The position numbers and the translations under genes were made by a program. 64,000 bases of DNA from Calonectria ilicicola (Eukaryota > Ascomycota > Sordariomycetes > Hypocreales > Nectriaceae). This document shows, piece after piece, positions 44,720 through 55,364 of the stretch (position 1 is the stretch's first letter; each line of letters begins with the position of its first letter). Below the pieces are notes generated by a model. It ran no database searches, was not told the origin of the DNA, and saw only the letters and a program-made list of their open reading frames with translations. The stretch is from positions 930,001-994,000 of the forward strand of contig CP085831.1 in assembly GCA_020809705.1 (NCBI GenBank), written 5' to 3'.

Positions 44720-46716
44720 AATGGAGGGTCGTTGCCAACCAATAATCTCTAGTATATGGAAGATGAAATAGGAAAAGAAAATGAAGGATCAATATATTTG
44801 GTGAGACACTTACAAGGAAAGTGACCTGATGGGCTTTAATAATAAAAAAAATATATGGTAGATGCTACCACGCTGCATACCCGGCTTCGGACGTCAAGGA
44901 ACCCGAGCAAAACTTGGGCATACCATATCTCGGGTCCGCTCATATTCGACATTTCCCGAAAAGAAGATACTACATTCCATACCGAAACCGAAGCTTGACG
45001 ATAGCTGTGTAAATCAAACCAAACACTTACGCATTATCGAACGTGACGGAAGGAATATGATAGACTGAAACGGCCAAGAACGGCTAGTTCTGTGATAGTG
45101 ACTAGGATCCCTAGTCAAGGTTTGGAGTGGAAACACGTGGGACGGGGCAGCCAATCAGGCCTCCACAATATAAGTAACGTTCCGTTGATAGTCGACTATC
45201 TGTATCGAGTCGTGCTCGATACCCTAGTATCAGATCGCACCGCCGCCCCCGATGGGGAAAAAGATATCCATCGAGGGCTCCGAGCCCAGGCCGCATGATT
45301 GTTGCAGCCATGTGACGACGGGCCCGGGAGCTCCCGGCCTTGTCCCTTTTGACTTCACGTAGCCTTGGTGATCATGACGGCATTCCGAGGAGAAAGGAAT
45401 AATCCTCAATGTATCTAATATGCCACACGGAGAGCGCCGCAAAGTGCATGGACAAGGGTATTGGCAGCTCTGGAAGACGCTGCGCCACTCCAAGATGAAT
45501 GTAGAAATGGCCCCAGGCTGTTTCGGTCGGCACAGCAGAAATGTTACCCAAAGTGGTAAAAAATACTCATGCGGAACCGAAAACTCAAAATTATCCCAAC
45601 TTCACACGCCACCTTTCAAATAGTGGCACCTTCGACATAGAGCCACACTCTTTGTGTGCTTCGGTCGCTCCGGGAGCCTCTTCTTGCTTTATACCGCTAT
45701 GAGTAGGTGAAGCCGTCAAATATGCGCGTCAACCCGGCTCTTTTCTCCCTAATCGATGATCCTCCGCATGCACTCCAAGGAAGCTTTGCCAAGCCCGGGG
45801 ATGGATTGAAGGCTTCCGAAACACTATAGATTTCTTACATAGCATTTAGTCATCGGACAAGGTGGACAGCCTGTTTAGTGTTACACCAGGCTTTCCTATT
45901 AGATGCTACGTATATGGGATCCATAAAACAAAGGATATGCAGGGTCCCGATTGCCAGCATCCAAAATACAGTCGGGCCACTAATCCCTTTTGGTGCCAAT
46001 CCCAGGAAACAGATGTGATGAGGCATTCTATTGGCCCTCAGGCAAAAATCCTTCCATCCGATGGAGGGTAGGACCGGAGTTTTGGAGAGGTAGTTGCGGA
46101 CTATCCGTCGTCATACCATCCCACTGATTAGTTACATTGTTTCATGTCACTCCCCCTGCCTTTGTCTGGATTCCAACTGATCGGCACGTTTCCAGTGCGG
46201 AGCGATGGTGTCCGTGACACTGGCTTGTTACAGCATACATCATGAGCTGATTATTTTCCATGCAATGGTGGTAAACTGGACACCATCTTGGATTTTTTTT
46301 TCTCTCTCGGTGGGCTTTGAAGCAGGTTGGCTAGCCGCGTCATCCTATCTCGGACTGATCTCGGAAATGCTACATGGAGAGCTTGTGGCGAAGATGCGGA
46401 TTCTCATCACACCGGAAGGAGGAAACCGGATGGATCGTTTCACCTGAAGCTGTATTCGGGTCCGCAGGTGTGTGTAATAGGAAATGGTGGTCAACTGCAG
46501 GAACCAAAGATGCTATAATGTCAAGCTTAAAAGGAGGCATAGATCCTGTCTATGATGATGCTTATTCTCACCAGACTCATCACTTCATCACTTCATTGAA
46601 TATCATCTCTCATCTTCACTGATAAATTCAAATTATTTGATTGTCTTCATTGCAAGCATCTTCATCCACCACATCTTCTACACTTTTAGCCCCAACTACA
46701 TACTCCAAATCACACA
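44720..46716. other. Divergent promoter region, about 2 kb
   Basis: This region lies between the GT2 gene (minus) and the AA9 gene (plus). GC-rich palindromes such as CGGGAGCTCCCG near 45325 occur, but there is no supported gene. Confidence 0.45.
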
Positions 46717-47655
46717 ATGGCCGTTCAAAAGACTCTCCTTGCCGTTTTGGCTGGTTCCATCACTGTTGCCGCTCACGGCCACGTTGACAACATTGTTGTC
46801 AATGGTGTTTACTACAGCGGTTGGGATACAGATGTGTACCCCTACTCTTCCAACCCTCCCAATGTCATCGGCTGGTCGACCAGTGTTCTCGACAACAGCT
46901 ACGTCCCACCTTCATCTTTCAACAACTCTGATATTATCTGCCACCGGGATGCCGCGAATGCCAAGGGACATGCTCTTGTCAATGCTGGTGACAGCATCTT
47001 CATCAAGTGGAGCACTTGGCCCATTTCTCACTACGGCCCCGTTCTTGATTATCTTGCCCCTTGCGGCGACAGCGGCTGTGAGACTGTTGAAAAGACGGAG
47101 CTCAAGTTTTTCAAGATTAGTGAGAAAGGTCTCATTGATGGTACCACCAGCCCTGGTTATTATGCCTCCACTGAGCTTATTGATAACAACATGGGTTGGT
47201 TGGTCCAGATCCCAAGTAGCATCAAGGCCGGCTTCTATGTCCTGCGTCATGAGATCCTTGCCCTGCATGAGGGTCAGAACCTAAACGGCACCCAGGCCTA
47301 CCCACAGTGCTTCAACATTGAGGTCTATGGCAATGGAACATCTGTCCCTGATGGCACCCTTGGTACCGAGCTGTACAAGCCTGATGATGCCGGCATCTTG
47401 TTCAACATCTACAGCAACGTGACATCCTACCCTATTCCTGGCCCTACCTTGATGTCGGGTGCTACAGAGGTCGAGCAGATCAGCTCCAAGGCCCTGGTAA
47501 CCTCCACCGCAACCACGACCACGGCGCTGGCTACTGCCCCTGCTACCACCACTACCGCTGCCTCGGATTCTGACTGCAGCGCCAGCGGCAGCACCAGAAA
47601 GTTTAAGCGCAACATGATGGACCGCCGCAGAGCTGCAGCTGAGAACAACAACTAA
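46717..47655 (+). CDS. AA9 lytic polysaccharide monooxygenase (former GH61)
   Basis: A single exon of 312 residues. A 19-residue signal peptide ends so that His20 (HGHVDNIVVNG) becomes the N-terminus that, with His105 in SHYGPV, forms the copper-binding histidine brace. The axial tyrosine lies in QAYPQC, where Y fits QxYxxC. The enzyme cleaves cellulose or related glucans oxidatively outside the cell. After about residue 250 comes a Thr/Ala-rich linker (TSTATTTTALATAPATTTTA), probably O-glycosylated, and a basic tail (RKFKRNMMDRRRAA) with no carbohydrate-binding module or obvious GPI signal. That basic ending is unusual for a secreted AA9. Confidence 0.95.
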   Translation: MAVQKTLLAVLAGSITVAAHGHVDNIVVNGVYYSGWDTDVYPYSSNPPNVIGWSTSVLDNSYVPPSSFNNSDIICHRDAANAKGHALVNAGDSIFIKWSTWPISHYGPVLDYLAPCGDSGCETVEKTELKFFKISEKGLIDGTTSPGYYASTELIDNNMGWLVQIPSSIKAGFYVLRHEILALHEGQNLNGTQAYPQCFNIEVYGNGTSVPDGTLGTELYKPDDAGILFNIYSNVTSYPIPGPTLMSGATEVEQISSKALVTSTATTTTALATAPATTTTAASDSDCSASGSTRKFKRNMMDRRRAAAENNN

Positions 47656-49431
47656 ACAACAAAAGGGGATTAGCTCCTTGAACGCGCACTTGGTGGCGTG
47701 ATAACAAGCCAGATAAAGAACGATCGGATGGTTAGAGCATTTTCTTTGTATATGTACATGTATTAGACAAGGCAAATAAAACATATTCAAAATTTACAAC
47801 CAAAATGCCACCTTGAATGAATCATTGAATACAGCGCCGCAGGATCTGTTATAAAAACTGACGAGAATCAGTCAAGTATTGGAGGGTTCGGAAAAGTAGC
47901 TCTCTGATTGGTCGCTTACGCAGCTCCTCGCAAGGATGGACGCTATTCACAATACGCTAACCCAAATTAGGTTCAATTTCGGTGTCCGCGGACGACCCCG
48001 CGGAGCCATCCTCCCCGTTCGCGAAAACCCCTGAGAAGTGGATCAATTTGAGTGCTTTGATTTGTGTTGCCGGCCGCCAGATTCACTCACAAGGATGCTT
48101 TTGAGTTGCCGCGTGGGAAGTCTTCAGGAACACCAATCAAGACTAGTCTGGACGACCATGAGCAATCAAATCTGGCAGTCATCTCATTCAAACTTTTCTA
48201 TCTTGGAGGAACTGCTTGAGCATCATCCAATCAGGTACCACTGGCATCTGTGCCTCCCAGTCTGCCCCCCGCGCTCCATTGGCCGCCGCTAGACTATTCC
48301 AGCTGCAAGTAAAACAAGGACATGGGCTTTCACGTTTCAATGAATCTTGGGTTTGCCGAAATACGTAAATAATTGCCGCGACATCTTGGGACTTGAGCCA
48401 CGTCAGCTGTGGCGATAATTCTGAGGTGTTTTGGTGTGCTTCCTAAATAATGAAGTTGAGAACTGAGAGATGGGAGCCGCAACGTTGACATGTCCATAAG
48501 TCCATTGTCATTCTCAATTTTTTCAACAAGCTAATATAATAAATCCACACAATGGATTGGAATATAGAGAATGGGAATATGTAGCTTGCTGCATCAAGAT
48601 CTACGTGGCGCCACGGAGAAGACTAGGTCAATGTCACCTCGATCTCTAGGGTACGATCAGCTACTATACGCGCACTCGGATCTTTTCCTATTTGCCCCTC
48701 CTCATAAATGATACGTGACATCAACCATCTGGACAAGACCAGTACCATGTATGAGTCCCACGTTGGACGAGGGCAAAATCCCACGCTGAAAAAAAATCCC
48801 GACGCAATTGTTTCCTTGTAGTGGGTCTTTCCGTTGCGTTTAGCAAGCTTCAATCTCACCCCCTAGACGATTGCCGAAAAAAAAAGCTTCCGTCCGTGAT
48901 CCCTGTGCACCAACCCCAGAGTGAAGTAGGCCGATGGGCAAAAAGAGTAGAAGAGATGAACTAAACACCAAGATTGAGTATCGTGTCCTAGCCAGACCCC
49001 TTCATTGAGCATTTTCACCAAAAATGCACATCAGTGCAGCTGGGTTTACCGGGATCCTTGAAGCGAGCGTCGCACTAAGAATCCTGTCGCGTCCGCGGAG
49101 CCCGAAACGCCCGGATCATGCCGGACAATTTCCAGTTGGGCAAAGGTAGTGATGACAGCATTCGACCTTATATATATATGGCGTGTAGTGTCTGAAATTT
49201 GAACTGGTCTCACATGTGCATTAATTTTTGTTTTATCTATTTAATCGAAGCGTCATTGCAACGGTCTTAATTTTTCTTGTCGCAACCGCGTTCAGATCTT
49301 AAGCTTGCTAGACACCCGCAAACGTGTTTAATTTTTGGTCGAACGATCGATCTATTTTTAATTCTCGACAGACCAGGACCTCAGGGCCATCACCAACTTT
49401 ACATTTAATCTCGTTACTGAACGTCTTCAAG
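47656..49431. other. Intergenic stretch
   Basis: 3' flank of the AA9 gene and upstream region of the ceramide synthase. TATATATATA at 49169-49178 is a possible core element for the latter. No other gene supported. Confidence 0.45.
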
Positions 49432-50716
49432 ATGAAGCACTTGGCAGGTGTGCAGCCATTACCGGTGGTTGCCGAAGTATCAGAAGTGGACGAAAAATCT
49501 TCAACCTATCGGAGGAGAAAAACAGGCTCATCTGGTATTCGGCGCGTCAATCAGACATCTAGTCCTTCAGTGATGTACTCGGATAAAGGATCTCGGAGAC
49601 GCCGCAAGAAGCGTTCGTCTATGACACGGCGTGCCGTGCGCTTCCTTACTCGGTACACTTGGGCCTTACCATTGGCCCTTCTTTTCGCCTTTTTCTGTGT
49701 CTACAGCTTCAACCCGACTGAAAGTAATCCTGTACATTACTTCATATTTCTTTCATACAAGATAGAGCCTAAGGGCTCTAACGAACCAGCGCAATATGCC
49801 AAAGGAGTCAGAGACTTGGCTTTTGTATCATTCTACATGATTGTCTTGTCTTTTACCAGAGAATTCATCATGCAAGAAATATTATTGCCATTTGCAAAGC
49901 ACGCAGGGATAAAAAGCCGCGGAAAGCAAGCTCGCTTCCTGGAACAAGCCTACACAGCAATTTACTTTACTTTCCTCGGCCCCTTTGGTTTGTACGTCAT
50001 GAGCAAAAGCCCAGTATGGTTCTTTAATACGACAGGCATGTACGAAAACTTTCCTCACAAGACACTCGACGCCAACTTCAAGTTCTATTATCTCTTTCAG
50101 GCGGCATATTGGGCTCAGCAGGCCATCGTGTTAGTTTTGGGCTTGGAGAAGCCACGAAAGGACTTCAAGGAGCTTGTATACCACCACATTGTCACACTGT
50201 CGTTGATCGGACTCAGCTACAGGTTCCATTTCACATACATTGGAATTGCTGTCTATATCACGCATGACATTAGCGACCTTTTCTTAGCTGTAAGTGTTTC
50301 GCTCACGTTGCAACATGTGAGTTTGAGACGTAAGAATTTGACTAATTGATTTCACAAACCAGATATCCAAAGTCCTCAACTACCTTGATTCATTCATGAC
50401 AGTCCCATTTTACACTCTGTTCATGGGTGTCTGGATTTACATGCGTCACTACATCAATCTGCGCATTATATACTCTCTTTTCACAGAGTTCAAGACCGTC
50501 GGTCCCTACGAGCTGGATTGGGAGACGCAGCAATACAAATGCCCCCTAAGTTTCGCAATCACAAGTACCTTGCTTATAGCCCTACAGGCACTAAACTTGG
50601 TGTGGCTTTACTATATTCTTCGAGTGGCTTATCGTATCACGCTCTATAATGAACAAAAGGATGCCAGATCTGATGACGAAGGGTCGGATGTTGAACAAAA
50701 GGACACAACTAAGTAA
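49432..50716 (+). CDS. Ceramide synthase (LAG1/LAC1, TLC domain)
   Basis: Two exons, 49432-50289 and 50363-50716, encode 403 residues; the 73-nt intron splits LFLA from ISKVLNYLDS. The start is ATG 49432 (MKHLAGVQPL); the frame extends upstream only to GTG. The enzyme acylates sphingoid bases in the endoplasmic reticulum membrane. A basic region (KGSRRRRKKRSS) precedes helix 1 (WALPLALLFAFFCVYSF). The TLC/Lag1p motif spans about 243-290, with catalytic His-His at 251-252 in YHHIVTLSLIG and the THDISD element at 277-282. The C-terminal tail is acidic and lysine-rich (DARSDDEGSDVEQK), typical of fungal Lag1-type proteins. It is the clearest housekeeping gene in the window. Confidence 0.94.
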
Positions 50717-52125
50717 AAGTCGAATTTTGAGGCCCTCGGTTCCGATCAGGGCTAATGATGACATCATCTTTTACATTCAAATGGCGGTAGGAAAATTTCC
50801 GAGACCTATAGTTGGACTTGGAGGTGACACAAGCGAAACATTTGGACGTTGGGGATTTGATAGATTATTTCAGGCGAGTCCCCACTGAGCCTAGCGCTAC
50901 TATTATGAAATCTAGCCCAAGCGCTAATCACTTACCGCTTTTGAGCGGTGAGATAAATGTTTGAAAGGACAGTAGGGGAGGTAATTGTGGGCTCTAAAAT
51001 AATATAATATTTAATGTGGCGAAACGATCGGACCTTGCGACGTGAGGCCTGTTGGAAATTACGGGTTATATGAACAATACTGGTGGAGTTGGGCTAGGCT
51101 TCGTCTTTCGCCTTTGCTGATTATTGCAGAAGCCGCAAAAAGGCAACCTTCAGCACAAGGCGACGTTGTATCAGGCAACAATAGTGGCATTGAAAATAAA
51201 TTACACAAGCTGGGGTTTTAATTTGATTTGCATATGTTTACGATCAACGAAAGGATTCCCCACATATGTAACATGATGACCATGCATTGAAATAAGCACG
51301 TTTCCAAAGCCGATTCGCCTCACTCTCATGGTGCGTCATGCAGCTGCCATGTTGCGTTAATGAGGCGGACAAGTTCCGGCCTCATATCAATACAGTTTGT
51401 TCTGCGTGGGAAAAAAAAGGATAAAATCCAGCATTGAGAATACGATCAAACGCTACTGAAAAGCCAAGAGTGGGGGTTGCTTGGGTGGCTTGTTTCTGCA
51501 GAGTAGATGCGTTTAAAACCCCGTCTGAGGAGCTTCTTGGCGGCGAGTCCTGGATTGAAAAAAGGCTACTTAATTTGGGCAAAGCTAGTTATAGAGATCT
51601 GCCGATATGTTGAGCCATTATTATGCACCTAGACTTAATTGGTGTTACTAAGTTCTAAAACCTACACACTTGTGTGCCGTCCTTCCACACTTGCGGAGAA
51701 TTTGGGGAGGGGCAAGGATGAGACCCATGTACCACCGTCAGATGTTATCCCTTTAACGGTCATCAGACTCCACCCTGGGCGGTCACGTGAGGCCTGGCGA
51801 ATCAACGAGAGGAGGATCCGTATTTTTGGTGTATTTGTAATGTGGCTGATCAGGGTGAAGTGTTACGAGAGTTAAAGGGATATCAAGGGCCATAAATTGC
51901 GCCCAAATCGGTCCGAGCTGGGATTCTGCGAATAGATGGCGCTAATCAGCTCTACCGCTTAGCTGAGTACGCAGCCCTTATTGTTCTGTGTCGGTATCTA
52001 GACATCCAATGTCGTATATAAGTAGTCAGAATACACCTCTCATTCTCAGATCACTCAAAGCACTCGCCCTCTTTGCCTTCTTCTCAATATAGCCTCAAGT
52101 TTCTGTTGGTTATTTCATTCCCACA
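50717..52125. other. Intergenic stretch
   Basis: No supported gene. The promoter of the following gene has a TATA box at 52015-52022. Confidence 0.45.
52015..52022 (+). promoter_or_regulatory. TATA box of the zinc-finger-like gene
   Basis: TATATAAG lies about 105 bp upstream of ATG 52126. Confidence 0.6.
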
Positions 52126-53661
52126 ATGTTGGTACCATCGCACCAAAGGAACGCTGGCTCTTGCCACAGCCCAGATGCAACAACGCAAATCTGGTCCGGC
52201 GAATTAGGGGCTGCACCACTTCGTATTGACCTCAGTATTTCAGGACTGGGATTTGGCCTTAGGCGTTTTCAAAATTCGCAAGAATTTAGCGAACCCCACA
52301 TGGGAATGGTTGACTTGCCCGCCCAAGGCTTGCCTTCATCGTGTGGAGCAACTTCTGGTGCCCAACCTGGGGATTTCGAAGCCCCGTTCAAATTTCATTT
52401 ACTATTAACTCAAAAAGAAAATACCACGGAACTCTCAGTGCAGCAGGGACCAGGAGAGTTCGACATCCATTGTAACCCGCTAGGAAATGGTATCCTCCAG
52501 ATCGGGCTGCGGCCCAAAACACCGTGCCAAGATGAGGCTGCGGCAGAGTCCAGCGAGTCCGAGCGCAAGTGTACTTTGCTTGTCGCACCATCAAATAAGA
52601 TGGCTGGTGCGGATGCTAGTTTTATCACAAATTTCAAGGGGCCTGCTGACCAGGCTGGGGGGCGGTCAAGTACAGAGACGGCCACTCTTCGCAACAGCCA
52701 TAAAGCTCTCGCCCCTCAGTCGCAGTCTCTCAAACGAAACAGACCAGACAGTGCTTCTAGCAGCGGCTATTCGAGCAGCGATACTGATGAAAGCTCTGAT
52801 TCTGATTTTACCTCCGACGCCGACTCTGATCTCTGGGATCAAGAGGATCTAGAAGATCAGGATGAAGTCAAGAAACAATTCTTTCAGAACGGTGCCCTTC
52901 AAAACTTGCGTCAAGAGCTACAGCCTCTCGCATACGATGAAATTTGTGCGTGGATAACTACTGCACAGTGTATCATGCCACCGGATGATAGACTACCGCC
53001 TCGTCATATGGCCAAGAGGCAGAGACGTACTCGTTCAACGCCAAAACGGGACGAAAGTGGTTCCGACTTTGTTATGGTGCCACGAATTAATACCTATATG
53101 CATTTGGCTTGTCCCTTTTTCAAATGTTATCCCGTCAACTACCGTGATTGCTTCAAGGATCATGATGTTCAATCGATAGAGGATATTATCAGACACCTGA
53201 AGCATTACCACAAGCTTCCGGCTTACTGTCCGATTTGTCGCAAGACTTTCGAATCGGCCATGGAGCGTGATGTACATACAAGGAAGAGGGCATGTCCAAC
53301 CCGTAGCGCTGGGGAGATTCCGATTCAAGGTCTCACCGAGTCTCAGATAAAAAAAATAATCAGACGCGACAAGTATTATTTGGGCGAGAGACGACGGTGG
53401 ATGCGCATTTGGAAAGTGGTATTTCCCGAATCCGTAGCTCCGCCATCGCCTTATCTCAATGGTGAAATTGAGCAGAAAGTTACCTTGGCGCGGGACTTTT
53501 GGGCCGTTCACGGCAGGGACTTGCTCATACAACTTTTGCAAGATGAGACCATCAGAGGGACAGGAAAAGACTCAATTGACGGTGATATGCTGGACCTTAT
53601 ATCCAGTTTAGTCCTACAAGACGCAGTAACAACCATTCTGGATAGGGGACCACATAGCTAG
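52126..53661 (+). CDS. C2H2-type zinc-finger-like protein, function unknown
   Basis: A single exon of 511 residues from ATG 52126. A Ser/Asp-rich acidic segment (SSSGYSSSDTDESSDSDFTS, near 210-245) and a basic KRQRRTRSTPKR patch come first. Then two zinc-binding units follow: C329-x12-C342-x14-H357-x4-H362 and C368-x2-C371-x12-H384-x5-C390. The first opens ACPFFKCYP and the second holds ERDVH. The same two-unit order, with CPFF and ERDVH, recurs in the protein at 61937-63040. This layout is seen in many uncharacterised ascomycete proteins with long first loops. It may bind nucleic acid, but no target or partner is known. It lies upstream of the tandem kinase in the same direction. Confidence 0.8.
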   Translation: MLVPSHQRNAGSCHSPDATTQIWSGELGAAPLRIDLSISGLGFGLRRFQNSQEFSEPHMGMVDLPAQGLPSSCGATSGAQPGDFEAPFKFHLLLTQKENTTELSVQQGPGEFDIHCNPLGNGILQIGLRPKTPCQDEAAAESSESERKCTLLVAPSNKMAGADASFITNFKGPADQAGGRSSTETATLRNSHKALAPQSQSLKRNRPDSASSSGYSSSDTDESSDSDFTSDADSDLWDQEDLEDQDEVKKQFFQNGALQNLRQELQPLAYDEICAWITTAQCIMPPDDRLPPRHMAKRQRRTRSTPKRDESGSDFVMVPRINTYMHLACPFFKCYPVNYRDCFKDHDVQSIEDIIRHLKHYHKLPAYCPICRKTFESAMERDVHTRKRACPTRSAGEIPIQGLTESQIKKIIRRDKYYLGERRRWMRIWKVVFPESVAPPSPYLNGEIEQKVTLARDFWAVHGRDLLIQLLQDETIRGTGKDSIDGDMLDLISSLVLQDAVTTILDRGPHS

Positions 53662-55364
53662 CATTGTCGTGAGAATGGAGCTGCCGGATCTGAGAGGAAA
53701 AATGGTGTCCGAAGTGGTAAAAGGCGAAAATACCCCTGTCTCTCTATTTTCTGCTTCTTTTTTTCCCCCTTCTTCTGTTTTTCAATTTCATATGAAATAA
53801 GTAGCGATATGCCGATTTGAAACACAAATTGTTGGCTGGAGTAATGAGCGGAAACCTCAAGAGTGACACATGTATTGGCTTTGCTGGTATCTATCTCTTA
53901 AGTTATAAAATAAAAATGCGCGTAAAAAATAAAACCAAATAAGCATTTATGATGAAATTAACTCGAACACCCTGACTAGCTTTCAAGTTGACACGTTAAA
54001 GCCCGCGGTACGCGTGGTTTACCGGCTGTTGCGTTCACAGGTCAACGAGAACCTGCGCTCCGCGCCCTGGATACTTTTTAACCTTTTAAGAATGTCACTG
54101 TTGATATATTATACGTTTCCGTCGACGTAATTATTTATCATAAAATACACTGCCCACAAAAAGTTAATCCTCAACCAATTATAAATAGATAGTAAGAAGC
54201 ATATGATCAAACGGCTGATGATGGTATTCCTGTCATTTAGATTATGGGTTTCTGACAGGGTCTGCATCGTGTCAAAATCGACCAGTATCTTGTCACTAGC
54301 ACCCACATCCGTCAAAGTTTGAATTAAACTTTCTGGAGCAGTGCGATCGAGCCAGCTGACGAATTATTAATGATAATAATACTGGGCGATATTGAAGCTG
54401 AAGGGGAATTTTGTCCCTACAAATCTTGTGGCCTATCAACTGCAAAAGTTACGTCAACAGAAGCTAGAAGATCTGTGCTAGCTGCTTTCGCTTTTCTGTG
54501 ATGTCGCGGAAGAAAGAAGTCTCCCCTGGAAGTTATGGCGAACACAAGTCATCTAAATTCGGCCATGGGTCTTCTATCTGAAGGCTGAATCATCAAACGT
54601 TAGGAAACTCACAGACATTTATCCACTACACGCCTCATATCTATTAAAATTTCTTGAAAAGGAAGAAATAAAGCTACAATACTCAATCCAAGTAACGCAA
54701 GATGTAATAGCGGAAGAATACAGACCAAATTCCAAGTCGGTAGGAAATCCCATACAAAGGTTCACATGTGGAACGCATTTGGCTAGTTTTGATTGGCGGG
54801 CCCTGCAGATGCTTGTGAGTTACTTGGCTGGGAACGGTCTGGCTCTAATTTTTAATCCCTTCGATTGCCTTGCCGTAGTCAAGGTCAGATTTGAGACAGG
54901 GAAGATAATCCCGTACAAAGATGAGGAGAGTGTGGGTTTAGCTCTCTCTGGTTAAGTGGTTTGTGCTCATAGAGCTGACCATTGATGCCTTAGGTCCAAT
55001 TGGGCGTCTCGAGCTGATGTGCTTCAGAATACCCCGCACCTTTGCGAACCATTATCTGCATAGCCATGGTCGCCTTCCGTAGGTGGAGTCACTTGACATA
55101 GTGCCACGTCATGTTTATTTGTGGCTTGTTGACCGGGTTGTGGGAAGCTACATAGACGCGACATTCTTGTCTCTAAAAACGCCCCGATAATTGAAAGGGA
55201 GTGCACCTTTGAGACTTTCTCATCACAACCTCGGGAAGTCTAGTAGGAGAACAAAATCTTGCACCTCGTTGGTATCTGTTAGCTTCATTGATCGACTACT
55301 AGCAGAGGGCGGTTTGTTCAGAATTCATGTTTTTTTTGCAACACTTATCTTCGCATCAGCATCA
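53662..55364. other. Intergenic stretch
   Basis: About 1.7 kb between the zinc-finger-like gene and the tandem kinase. A 68-codon minus frame at 54109-54315 is the longest plausible fragment but has no motif. Confidence 0.45.
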
